The translations under genes and the position numbers were made by a program. From the NCBI GenBank assembly GCA_021157815.1, contig JAGGVT010000038.1:1-14900 (forward strand): DNA of 14,900 bases, given 5' to 3'. This document shows, piece after piece, positions 7,242 through 13,843 of this stretch; positions within the stretch are counted from its first letter, which is position 1, and each line of letters begins with the position of its first letter. The notes beneath the pieces were generated by a model, which saw nothing but the letters and a program-made list of their open reading frames with translations, was not told where the DNA came from and made no database searches. The DNA is from a bacterium (GTDB lineage Bacteria; JAJVIF01; JAGGVT01).

Positions 7242-9071
7242 ATGAGCGAAAATCGCGGCATACCTGAACATCTACTGCACGATATCCTACCGCTGGTTGA
7301 CCATCCCGTGCGATATATCGGCGGGGAACGTGGAAGCGTTCTCAAGGATTTCGATAATTGCACAGCACGAATAGCTCTGGCATTCCCCGATGTTTATGAA
7401 ATAGCGTCCGGTAATCTTGGACAGGAAATTCTCTATCATATCCTCAACTCGCATGACGATTACCTTGCTGAACGTGTTTATGCTCCCTGGACGGATTTTG
7501 AAAAGCAATTGGAGAAACATTCCATCCCGCTTTACACTCTGGAAAATAAAATCCCTGTTAAGGAATTTGATTTAATCGCGCTTACTGTTTCCTATGAACT
7601 CGGCTATACAGGCATTTTGACAATTCTTAACTCATCAGGACTACCGCTTAAATCATCCGAGCGAGGATTCCCAATTGTCGGGATGGGTGGCAGCTGCGCG
7701 TTTAATCCGGCTGTGATGTCTGACTATATCGATTTCTTCCACGTTGGCGACGGCGAAAAAAGCATTTTGAAAATCGCCGGGGTTATCGCTGAATACAGGA
7801 ATGACATTGATAATCGCAGTGATTATTTGGATTTAAAGCGAACCATACTTGAACGTCTGGCTGAGATTCCTGGCATGTATGTGCCGATTCTGGGGAAAAG
7901 CGCAAACGTACGTGCGATTGTTCCTGAGCTTGAATCCGATGATTTCCCCGCTTGCGCGATTATCCCCTACTTCGGCGATATGAAAAACCGTATTACGCTT
8001 GAGGTATTTCGCGGATGCACCCAGGGATGCCGTTTCTGCCAGGCTGGTTATATATACAGGCCATACAGAAAACGCTCGGTGGGACAACTTATCGCGCTGG
8101 CGCATGAATCGTTCGCCCATTCAGGCCATTCGGCAATTTCGCTGTCATCGCTTAACACAACCGATTATCCTGAATTGATTCAATTGGTTGAGGGTATTAT
8201 CGAGCTCAGGGGAAATCGCCCGCTTAAAATTTCAATTCCGTCAAGTCGAATCACCAGTTTTAATGATGATCTGGCGAAAGTGCTGAAGCCATATTCATCG
8301 GGAAGCCTTACGCTCGCGATTGAAGCCGGCACTGAACGGCTTCGCAAAGTGATTAACAAACACACATCCGATGATAAAATATTTGATGCCGTCCGAATCG
8401 CGCTTAAAAACGGTCTTGGCAAGTTTAAACTCTATTTCATGATTGGTCTGCCAACTGAAACGATGGAGGATATTGAGTCTATAATCGATATAATGAGCCG
8501 TATTCGCGATATACAAAGGGAACTGAAAAGGAATAATGAACTGCCTCCTAAAACCAATTTCCAGTTGAAGGTCGCTGTCGCTAATTTTGTGCCTAAACCC
8601 TATACCCCATTCCAGTGGTGTGAAATGGACAGCATCGAAACGATGGTTATGAAACACGTCGCGCTCAAGCCGCTCAGGTCGATGAAATCAGTCAGAATGA
8701 AATATCACTCAGCGGAGGGTTCTTTTCTGGAGGGAGTCATTTCACGGGGAGACGGGAAGGTTGGAAAGGTAATCGAAACCGCATGGCGCATGGGCAGCCG
8801 TTTTGAAAGTTGGAAAGAGCTTTTGGATTTAAATCTATGGCTCGAAGCTTTCAAAAAGGAAAATGTGAATCCAGATGATTACAACCGCCGCTGGGATTTG
8901 GATGAGGATTTGCCGTGGGATGTCACACCGTTTACAGTCAATAAAAAGTTCCTTCAGAAGGAATACGAAAAGGCGTTAAACGCTAAAGAAACGCCTGACT
9001 GTTTCGAGTCTAACTGCGCGGGATGCGGTTTGTGGAAGGAAGTTTGTGTGAATCTACCAAGAGGAAAATAA
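7242..9071 (+). CDS. B12-binding-like radical SAM protein (TIGR03960 type)
   Basis: A 609-residue radical SAM enzyme of the uncharacterised TIGR03960 type. It binds a 4Fe-4S cluster to cleave S-adenosylmethionine; the substrate is unknown. Residues about 1-240 form the cobalamin-binding-like domain, but no DxHxxG motif is visible, so cobalamin may not be bound in the usual way. The radical SAM core starts with the cluster motif in RGCTQGCRFCQAG (C259, C263, C266) and includes IEAGTERLRKV near 360 and YFMIGLPTET near 398. The C-terminus has a second cysteine set (C587, C592, C595, C602), which is common in this family. The start at 7242 fits the family N-terminus (PVRYIGGE, then ALAFPDVYEI). 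The next gene encodes the partner domain that is fused to this protein in many bacteria. Translation is predicted to be leaderless. Confidence 0.93.
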   Translation: MSENRGIPEHLLHDILPLVDHPVRYIGGERGSVLKDFDNCTARIALAFPDVYEIASGNLGQEILYHILNSHDDYLAERVYAPWTDFEKQLEKHSIPLYTLENKIPVKEFDLIALTVSYELGYTGILTILNSSGLPLKSSERGFPIVGMGGSCAFNPAVMSDYIDFFHVGDGEKSILKIAGVIAEYRNDIDNRSDYLDLKRTILERLAEIPGMYVPILGKSANVRAIVPELESDDFPACAIIPYFGDMKNRITLEVFRGCTQGCRFCQAGYIYRPYRKRSVGQLIALAHESFAHSGHSAISLSSLNTTDYPELIQLVEGIIELRGNRPLKISIPSSRITSFNDDLAKVLKPYSSGSLTLAIEAGTERLRKVINKHTSDDKIFDAVRIALKNGLGKFKLYFMIGLPTETMEDIESIIDIMSRIRDIQRELKRNNELPPKTNFQLKVAVANFVPKPYTPFQWCEMDSIETMVMKHVALKPLRSMKSVRMKYHSAEGSFLEGVISRGDGKVGKVIETAWRMGSRFESWKELLDLNLWLEAFKKENVNPDDYNRRWDLDEDLPWDVTPFTVNKKFLQKEYEKALNAKETPDCFESNCAGCGLWKEVCVNLPRGK

Positions 9072-9077
9072 ATGTAA

Positions 9078-9143
9078 CCCGGCATCCCTTTGCCGGGGTA
9101 TTGCCTGAATTAACTACCTTTTTTCCCGGTGAAGGGACACCGG
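9078..9143 (+). promoter_or_regulatory. Two hairpins between radical SAM gene and partner
   Basis: CCCGGCA/TGCCGGG (9078-9084, 9091-9097) forms a 7-bp stem right after the radical SAM stop. CCGGTG/CACCGG (9126-9131, 9138-9143) forms a 6-bp stem whose loop AAGGGA is the best Shine-Dalgarno-like sequence for the next ATG at 9151. Neither has a U-run at the right distance, so they look like intercistronic or translation-control structures rather than terminators. Confidence 0.4.
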
Positions 9144-9150
9144 TTTACGA

Positions 9151-9879
9151 ATGGATATGATTATGCAGAATCGAAAATTCCCATATATGCTTAGATTCGC
9201 GCGCGATGGTTTCGCGTGTTACATTGGGCATCTCGACTGGATTCGTCTTGTGCTGGTCGCGCTTGATTACACTCATCTGCCAATCGTATATACTGAGGGA
9301 TACTCTCCCAAAGCGAAATTGAAATTCTCCCCTCCCCTGCCGGTGGGGCTTAACAGCGATACGGAACTCGTTCTGATATACCTGCGGGAAAATCTGAGTG
9401 AGGATATTATTCATCAGGAGTTTGATTATGCGCTTCCGGACGGCATGACGCTTCTGAATGTAAAATACCTTTACCCGCAGCCGCCGAAGAATCCGTTTAA
9501 GTCAATCAACGGCGCGCTTTATGAAATACATTTCCCGATGGAATTAAATCCTGATGAAAGAAAAAATATCCTCGATACATTGCAGGGAGTTGGGTTATCC
9601 GATGATGCTCCTGAAATAATCCTTAAGCAGCAGGATTGGATTTTGAAAATACTTAACGGTGATGAATTTGCGGACAAGGCTGTCCGCGTTCCGGGGCAAC
9701 ATGATTATATTGATCATGTTGATTATGTCGCGCGACTGGAAAGCGGACGAACGTTTCATCCGGTTAAATTCGCGCTTGCGCTGAAGGATTATTTGAATCT
9801 ACCGCATTTACCGCAGGGCAAACGCCTGTCGTTTTTGCATATCGAGGATGAGGGTGCACGGAAGCTGTTTGAGTTTTAA
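9151..9879 (+). CDS. Radical SAM-linked protein (TIGR03936/DUF2344)
   Basis: A 242-residue protein of the DUF2344 family, found next to or fused to TIGR03960 radical SAM enzymes; its biochemical role is unknown. Family hallmarks are visible: FARDGFACYIGHLDWIRL (about 16-33), TEGYSPKAKLKF (48-59) and PPLPVGL (61-67). The C-terminal half is less conserved, as is usual. Three ATGs lie close together (9151, 9157, 9163), so the exact start is uncertain; the first is used. It follows the radical SAM gene by 79 bases on the same strand and is probably co-transcribed. A single miniature element and hairpin repeats follow its stop. A substrate- or RNA-recognition role for the enzyme is only inference. 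Confidence 0.9.
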   Translation: MDMIMQNRKFPYMLRFARDGFACYIGHLDWIRLVLVALDYTHLPIVYTEGYSPKAKLKFSPPLPVGLNSDTELVLIYLRENLSEDIIHQEFDYALPDGMTLLNVKYLYPQPPKNPFKSINGALYEIHFPMELNPDERKNILDTLQGVGLSDDAPEIILKQQDWILKILNGDEFADKAVRVPGQHDYIDHVDYVARLESGRTFHPVKFALALKDYLNLPHLPQGKRLSFLHIEDEGARKLFEF

Positions 9880-10203
9880 CTCGTAGCCCTGCTTCTCATG
9901 AGACTGTCTCAGAACCTGGCTTTTTCTGTCATCCTGAGCGAAACGAAGGATCTATTTTAGATAGTGTAGATTAATTTCATCAGGTTTAATCATCAACACA
10001 GTAGCAAATAGATTCTTCGCTGCGCTAAGAATGACAAACCTTTTTGCTTATAATTGAGTTATGAGACACTTTCCTCATTAACCGGGGTAACGACCTGACT
10101 TATATGCAATATGTCAAAATGTATGTGCGAAGGTAATTTAAAAATCCAGGCTGCAGTGCTCATGCCATCAATTTTCCCGGCTAATGAGAAGCCGGGCTAC
10201 GAG
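9880..10203. repeat. Inverted pair of hairpin repeats
   Basis: A 20-base sequence CTCGTAGCCCKGCTTCTCAT occurs at 9880-9899 (plus) and 10184-10203 (minus) with one mismatch. At 10176-10196 the second copy forms an intact hairpin (CCCGGCT, loop AATGAGA, AGCCGGG) beyond the flhB stop. The first copy is the same kind of hairpin, split by element C and resuming as TAACCGGGG at 10079. No U-run follows either one, so a terminator function is not clear. Otherwise 9880-10240 holds no gene. Confidence 0.65.
9900..10074. mobile_element. Miniature element C, copy 1 (175 bp)
   Basis: The ends share the inverted motif GTCTCANAA (GAGACTGTCTCAGAA at 9900; complement of GGAAAGTGTCTCATAA at 10074). TCAT is duplicated directly outside (9896-9899 and 10075-10078). 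Subterminal inverted arms of about 31 bp start TGTCATYCTKAGCG on each side. There is no coding capacity. The copy at 14670-14843 is one base shorter and is inverted; the two share an internal segment around CACMAACACAGTAGCA. The target site was the loop of a hairpin repeat. Confidence 0.8.
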
Positions 10204-10240
10204 ACTACAAGACAAAGAACATTTTCAGAATCATCAACTA

Positions 10241-11299
10241 TCACACGCCAACCGTCTTATTCTTCTTCTGGTAAATCTTCGCGAGGATTTCAGCGAGGGC
10301 TTCGTAGAGTTCGTAGGGTATCACGTCGCCGATATCTGTCATGCGATATAAAGACTGCGCAAGCGGTGGATTTTGCTCTATTGGAATGTTGAACTCCTTT
10401 GCGATTTGAATAATTCTCAGAGCGATATCCCCTTTTCCCTTTGCGACAACCTGCGGCGCGGGCATCTCCTCCTCATATTTTAACGCTACGGCGAAATGAG
10501 TCGGGTTGGTGATGACAACGTCGCTTTCAGGAATCTCCTGCATCATTTGCGTCATAGCAACCTGACGTTGCCTTTCACGAATTCTGCGCTTTATCAGAGG
10601 GTCTCCTTCCATCTGCTTGAATTCATCTTTGACCTCCTCCTTGGACATTTTCAGCTGCTTCTCCGATTCCCAGCGCTGGTAAAGAAGATCAAGAATCGAG
10701 AGAATCATAAAAAAGGCGCAGATGTATATCGCCAGGTAAAATGCGAGTTTCCCGAAAACCTCGATCAGCGCGACTGGCTCACCGAAAAATCCCTGCACAA
10801 TTATATCCATTTTACTTTTGATATAAGCGTACACCATCGCCGCGACGATTCCGATTTTAATTACCGCTTTGAGAAGTTCGACAATTCCGCGCGTTGAGAA
10901 CATACGTTTGAAACCAGTCACCGGATTCAGCCTTTCGAGTTTCGGGCTGATTGGATCTATTGAGAGAACGCCTTTTGTCTGGAACAGGCTGGCGGCGATA
11001 ATTGTAAGCGCGCTCGCAACAGCGATTGGCAGAACAAAGAATGAGATTTTCTGAATTGAGTAAAGCGCCCACGACTGGTAGAAAGCCTCATTGATTTCCA
11101 TCGGGCGAACATCCGACCAGGCATCGTGAAGGATGTCCAAAAACCCGCGCCCCCAATACTGCATGACAAGATAGAGCATGCAGAAGGAAACAAGCATCGC
11201 AAACGACTGCCCAAGTTCCTTCGACTGTGGCACCTGCCCTTTTTCGCGAGCTTTCTCGCGTTGGCGCGGAGTGGCGTCTTCTGTCTTTTCACCCGACAT
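10241..11299 (-). CDS. flhB: Flagellar export switch protein FlhB
   Basis: FlhB is the membrane component of the flagellar type III export gate that switches substrate class from rod/hook to filament. It is 352 residues, the normal length. The N-terminus MSGEKTEDATPRQREKAREKGQ is the family hallmark. Hydrophobic helices fall at about 30-48, 83-106, 140-160 and 183-206. The cytoplasmic part contains the autocleavage motif NPTH at 265-268 in VVITNPTHFAVALKYE, so it should self-process. The non-flagellar paralogue (T3SS YscU/SpaS) is less likely, since the sequence resembles flagellar members and no virulence genes are near. Unusually, neither fliR nor flhA is adjacent: the neighbours are a radical SAM partner gene and lemA. 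The start lies eight bases past an extended -10 motif and has no Shine-Dalgarno sequence. Confidence 0.96.
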   Translation of the reverse strand: MSGEKTEDATPRQREKAREKGQVPQSKELGQSFAMLVSFCMLYLVMQYWGRGFLDILHDAWSDVRPMEINEAFYQSWALYSIQKISFFVLPIAVASALTIIAASLFQTKGVLSIDPISPKLERLNPVTGFKRMFSTRGIVELLKAVIKIGIVAAMVYAYIKSKMDIIVQGFFGEPVALIEVFGKLAFYLAIYICAFFMILSILDLLYQRWESEKQLKMSKEEVKDEFKQMEGDPLIKRRIRERQRQVAMTQMMQEIPESDVVITNPTHFAVALKYEEEMPAPQVVAKGKGDIALRIIQIAKEFNIPIEQNPPLAQSLYRMTDIGDVIPYELYEALAEILAKIYQKKNKTVGV

Positions 11300-11307
11300 G
11301 GCATTGA

Positions 11308-11316
11308 ATTATACCA
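11308..11316 (-). promoter_or_regulatory. Extended -10 promoter of flhB, predicted leaderless
   Basis: TGGTATAAT on the minus strand is identical to the motif before the radical SAM gene at 7222-7230. Only eight bases separate it from the flhB ATG (11297-11299), so the transcript should begin at or within about two bases of the start codon. No -35 or Shine-Dalgarno sequence is evident. Confidence 0.6.
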
Positions 11317-11373
11317 TAAGTTTTATAATTTATGACGAAACAAATCCATAATTTATTAAGTCATATAAACATG

Positions 11374-11501
11374 TGTATCGCAAAAAAGGGGACAGTCCAC
11401 ACGAGGCTTCAAACTTGATGATTTCAATGAGTCTCATTAATAACCCCAGTGTTTATCGCATTAATAAACGTTGTTGTGACAGTCCCCTTTTTTGCGATAC
11501 A
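11374..11501. mobile_element. Miniature element D, copy 1 (128 bp)
   Basis: Perfect 20-bp inverted ends, TGTATCGCAAAAAAGGGGAC (11374-11393) and its complement (11482-11501), enclose about 88 bases with no coding capacity. A second, more degenerate copy in the same orientation is at 12351-12462; the two share the GGGGACAGTCCACA end and the nearby CAGGCTTCAAA-like segment. No direct target duplication is evident. The palindromic ends resemble repeats mobilised by REP-associated tyrosine transposases, but this is an inference; no transposase is in the window. Confidence 0.7.
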
Positions 11502-11505
11502 TTTA

Positions 11506-11514
11506 TGATATAAT
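11506..11514 (+). promoter_or_regulatory. Extended -10 promoter of lemA beside element D
   Basis: TGATATAAT matches TGnTATAAT. It begins four bases after the right end of element D, so any -35 contact would fall inside the element's T-rich terminal repeat. A start near 11521 leaves a leader of about 20 bases with GGAGG at 11530-11534. Confidence 0.55.
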
Positions 11515-11540
11515 TCTGCAATCAATTCTGGAGGTGCATC

Positions 11541-12095
11541 TTGACTGGCATATACATATTAATCGCGGTAATCGTTGTAATCGTACTCTGGTGGATTGGA
11601 GTATTCAATTCCCTTGTAGTTCTCCGCAACCGTATTGAGAACGCGTGGGGGCAAATCGACGTTCAGCTCAAACGACGGTATGACCTTATTCCCAACATTG
11701 TTGAGACCGTAAAGGGATACGCAAAGCACGAAAAAGAAACTTTCGAAAACGTGGTAAAGGCAAGGCAAATGGGCATGGATGCCTCTAATGTCCAGGACCA
11801 GGCTGCCGCTGAGAATATGCTTACCGGCGCATTGAAAAGCATTTTCGCTCTCTCCGAGGCATACCCCGAACTTAAAGCAAACGAGAATTTCAAGCTCCTG
11901 CAGGAGGAGTTGGCTGGAACCGAATCGAAAATCGCTTTTGCCCGCCAGCATTACAACGACTCGGTCATGTTGTTTAATACTCGAATCCAGATGTTTCCAG
12001 CGAGCATTGTCGCAAACGCATCAGGTTTCAAAGATCGTGATTTCTTCGAACTTGAGGAACCCGAGGCGCGCGAGGCTCCGAAGGTACAGTTTTAG
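11541..12095 (+). CDS. lemA: LemA family membrane protein
   Basis: A 184-residue LemA family protein, which has an N-terminal membrane anchor and a long helical-bundle domain; its molecular function is not settled. One transmembrane helix is visible at about residues 4-20 (IYILIAVIVVIVLWWIG), with the main part then predicted on one side of the membrane. Family motifs include FNSLVVLRNRIENAWGQIDVQLKRRYDLIPNIV (22-54), ETVKGYAKHEKETFENVVKAR (55-75) and TESKIAFARQHYNDSVMLFNTRIQMFPA (127-154). The length is normal. The start is TTG, supported by GGAGG six bases upstream and no suitable nearby ATG. No TPM-domain partner gene follows, unlike many lemA loci; the gene is transcribed alone and ends at a strong terminator. 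Confidence 0.94.
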   Translation: MTGIYILIAVIVVIVLWWIGVFNSLVVLRNRIENAWGQIDVQLKRRYDLIPNIVETVKGYAKHEKETFENVVKARQMGMDASNVQDQAAAENMLTGALKSIFALSEAYPELKANENFKLLQEELAGTESKIAFARQHYNDSVMLFNTRIQMFPASIVANASGFKDRDFFELEEPEAREAPKVQF

Positions 12096-12119
12096 CGGAA
12101 GAAGATTATTAGTAATAAC

Positions 12120-12157
12120 TGATTCAAATAACACCACGCTTTAGCGTGGTTCTTTTT
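12120..12157 (+). terminator. lemA terminator, copy 1 of a mirrored 38-bp repeat
   Basis: The stem ACCACGC / GCGTGGT with loop TTTA (12132-12150) is followed by TCTTTTT, a normal intrinsic terminator 36 bases after lemA. The whole 38-bp stretch matches the reverse complement of 12614-12651 at 36 of 38 positions. Confidence 0.8.
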
Positions 12158-12193
12158 ACAATTTGTTGAAACCATACACTACATGGGGTGCCG

Positions 12194-12225
12194 CCCACAC
12201 ATCACGTCTTTTTGTGATTTGTGGG
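12194..12225. repeat. Hairpin CCCACACATCAC / GTGATTTGTGGG
   Basis: A 12-bp stem with one mismatch and an eight-base loop, followed by GGGTGAAACG. The same decamer recurs at 12524-12533, where ATGGGTGAAA (12522-12531) pairs with TTTCACCCAT (12549-12558). Both hairpins lie in the lemA / hydratase spacer and look like fragments of small repeats; no gene is present in 12158-12613. Confidence 0.5.
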
Positions 12226-12350
12226 TGAAACGCATTAGTGTCCAGTTAAGTTAGAGTCCAATAACCGTATTGCTGATTAATAGAGAATATACCGGCTTGT
12301 TGATATTTATCAGACATGAATTGAAAGTGAATATCGAATCGTTCTATCCG

Positions 12351-12462
12351 TAAAAAGGGGACAGTCCACACCAGGCTTCAAATCTGATGCAATCAATATA
12401 CCATGCTGTAAACCCTTATTTATACGGTGTTTATTCACTTTGTTGGGACAGTCCCATTTTTA
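12351..12462. mobile_element. Miniature element D, copy 2 (112 bp, degenerate)
   Basis: The ends TAAAAAGGGGACAGTCC and the complement of TAAAAATGGGACTGTCC bound a stretch resembling 11381-11494. Shared features are the GGGGACAGTCCACA opening, the AGGCTTCAAA segment, a TGTTTAT near the right end, and the GACAGTCCC closing. It lacks the outer TGTATCG extension and has mismatched ends, so it is probably an older or inactive copy. Confidence 0.65.
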
Positions 12463-12613
12463 CTACCATCGTGTAGTATTCCAAGATATTTCTGTATTCT
12501 TATAGTTTTAATCGGACAGTAATGGGTGAAACGTACAAACTCATAACATTTCACCCATAAATCCGAGTCGGCTGTATAGGCGGTACCCAGCTAATGATAA
12601 ACATTTAGGAATG

Positions 12614-12651
12614 AAAAAGCACCACGCTAAAGCGTGGTGTTATTTAAATCA
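12614..12651 (-). terminator. Hydratase terminator, copy 2 of the mirrored 38-bp repeat
   Basis: Read on the minus strand, the stem CACCACGC / GCGTGGTG with loop TTTA is followed by CTTTTT, an intrinsic terminator starting about 25 bases after the hydratase stop. It is the mirror copy of the lemA terminator, with two differences in 38 bases. Confidence 0.8.
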
Positions 12652-12664
12652 ACTTAACTCGTAA

Positions 12665-13519
12665 TTATTTATTTTTCCAGTTGGGTTTTTCTTTCTTAAT
12701 GAAAGCGTCGATGCCCTCTTTCCTGTCCTCGCTTGCCCAGGCGAAGCCGAACAGTTCGCTTTCAAGGTCGTTTGCGTATTTAAGCGGAACTTCCATCCCG
12801 GTTTTAATAGCTCGTTTGGCGTACATCAACGCTACCCTCGAACGATTCACAAACGGTTTTGCGAATGTCTTGCTAAATTCAAGGATATCATCTGAATTAG
12901 GAACGATGTGCGAAACAAGTCCCATTTCAAGGGCCTCCTTTGCGTTTATCATTTCACCGGTGAGAATCATTCTCATCGCGTTCGACTGTCCGATTGTTCT
13001 TGGCAGGCGAACACATCCGCCCCATCCCGGAATTAGTCCGATGTTAACCTCGCTTTGCGCGAAACGGGCTTTCTGCGCGGCGATTCTGAAATCGCAGCAC
13101 AGCGCGAGTTCAAGTCCGCCACCAAGGCAAAGGCCGTTAATAGCCGCGATTGTTGGAATGTTAAGTTCCTCAAGTTTTCCAAAAGCAAGTTTACCGCTGC
13201 GAGCGAAATGGCGTGCCTCATTGGCGGTGATATCCTTGATTGAATGAACATCCGCGCCAGTTGAAAATACACGGTTGTTTCCGGTAATAATCAGAACTTT
13301 CGTTTCGTGGTCATCCCAGATTTCCTGCAAAGCGGAATCGATTTCCAGGCATGTGCTGAGATTAAGCGTGTTGAGCTGGTCGCCATCACGGTCAATTTTT
13401 AAAATCGCAAACGGATAGTCTTTGATAAGTTCGATGTCGTGATACATCCTGTCCGTCCCTGTTTTATCAGAGATATCTTCCAGGATTGTTTTTCGATTGC
13501 CTGATTCCACTTGGGTCAT
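12665..13519 (-). CDS. Enoyl-CoA hydratase/isomerase (crotonase family)
   Basis: A 284-residue crotonase-fold protein expected to hydrate trans-2-enoyl-CoA in fatty-acid or amino-acid breakdown, in the cytoplasm as a hexamer. The oxyanion-hole segments are FSTGADVHS (about 85-93) and NGLCLGGGLELALCCDFRIA (128-147). Both catalytic glutamates of true hydratases are present: E137 in GGGLELA and E157 in FAQSEVNIGLIPGWGG, with the classical 20-residue spacing. This argues against a non-hydratase paralogue, but substrate chain length cannot be read. The C-terminus ASEDRKEGIDAFIKKEKPNWK is typical. Two starts are possible: 13519 (GGAG upstream) and ATG 25 at 13447 (AGGGA upstream), the latter giving 260 residues, the usual family length. 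No other beta-oxidation gene is adjacent. Confidence 0.93.
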   Translation of the reverse strand: MTQVESGNRKTILEDISDKTGTDRMYHDIELIKDYPFAILKIDRDGDQLNTLNLSTCLEIDSALQEIWDDHETKVLIITGNNRVFSTGADVHSIKDITANEARHFARSGKLAFGKLEELNIPTIAAINGLCLGGGLELALCCDFRIAAQKARFAQSEVNIGLIPGWGGCVRLPRTIGQSNAMRMILTGEMINAKEALEMGLVSHIVPNSDDILEFSKTFAKPFVNRSRVALMYAKRAIKTGMEVPLKYANDLESELFGFAWASEDRKEGIDAFIKKEKPNWKNK

Positions 13520-13575
13520 CTCACTTGCTCCGATATCACCAGTATGCCCTACACGAAGAAACGGGGCAATTTATT

Positions 13576-13604
13576 ATATTATGAAAATTCCTGCATTTAA
13601 TCAA
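13576..13604 (-). promoter_or_regulatory. Putative sigma70 promoter of the hydratase
   Basis: On the minus strand TTGATT (13604-13599), a 17-base spacer and TAATAT (13581-13576) fit a vegetative promoter. The predicted leader to the ATG at 13519 is about 50 bases. A hairpin TCAATTAC / GTAATTGA (13623-13630, 13637-13644) lies just upstream of the -35 and could be an operator. Confidence 0.45.
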
Positions 13605-13777
13605 GTAAAAAAGCGTTCGGTTTCAATTACGCTTGTGTAATTGACGATACTTTCCATAGCTGGTAAGATAAAAGTGAGATTTAAATAGTTCGATCCTGTG
13701 AATTGAAATGCACATATCCACGCGGTTAACGCTCCGGTTGATACATCAATTCGAAATGACCCGTACCTAATAATAAG

Positions 13778-13806
13778 TTGTCTTATAGAGTAAGAAGGGA
13801 TAAACT
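13778..13806 (+). promoter_or_regulatory. Putative promoter of the membrane-anchored protein
   Basis: TTGTCT, a 17-base spacer and TAAACT match the sigma70 hexamers at four of six positions each. The predicted leader is about 30 bases. No clear Shine-Dalgarno sequence precedes the ATG at 13844. Confidence 0.35.
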
Positions 13807-13843
13807 TATTTTGAAGATAAAAATTCTAACTGTGTGATTAAAT

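Larger units (their letters stand above)
13520..13843. other. Divergent intergenic region, hydratase / membrane protein
   Basis: The 324-base spacer holds a promoter on each side (13576-13604 minus, 13778-13806 plus) and the TCAATTAC hairpin. The middle (about 13650-13775) shows no gene, repeat or structure that I can support. Confidence 0.5.

Noticed and set aside
10176-10196. Hairpin as flhB intrinsic terminator
   Set aside because: On the flhB strand the stem is followed by AAAATTG, not a U-run; it is better described as a repeat.
10111-10392. 93-residue plus-strand open frame overlapping the flhB end
   Set aside because: Most of it is antisense to flhB and the rest covers a hairpin repeat.
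12158-12613. A hidden small RNA or riboswitch in the lemA / hydratase spacer
   Set aside because: The visible hairpins belong to small repeats and element D; I see no promoter-terminator pair or known riboswitch core.
12681-13247. 188-residue plus-strand open frame antisense to the hydratase
   Set aside because: The minus-strand product has all crotonase motifs and catalytic residues.
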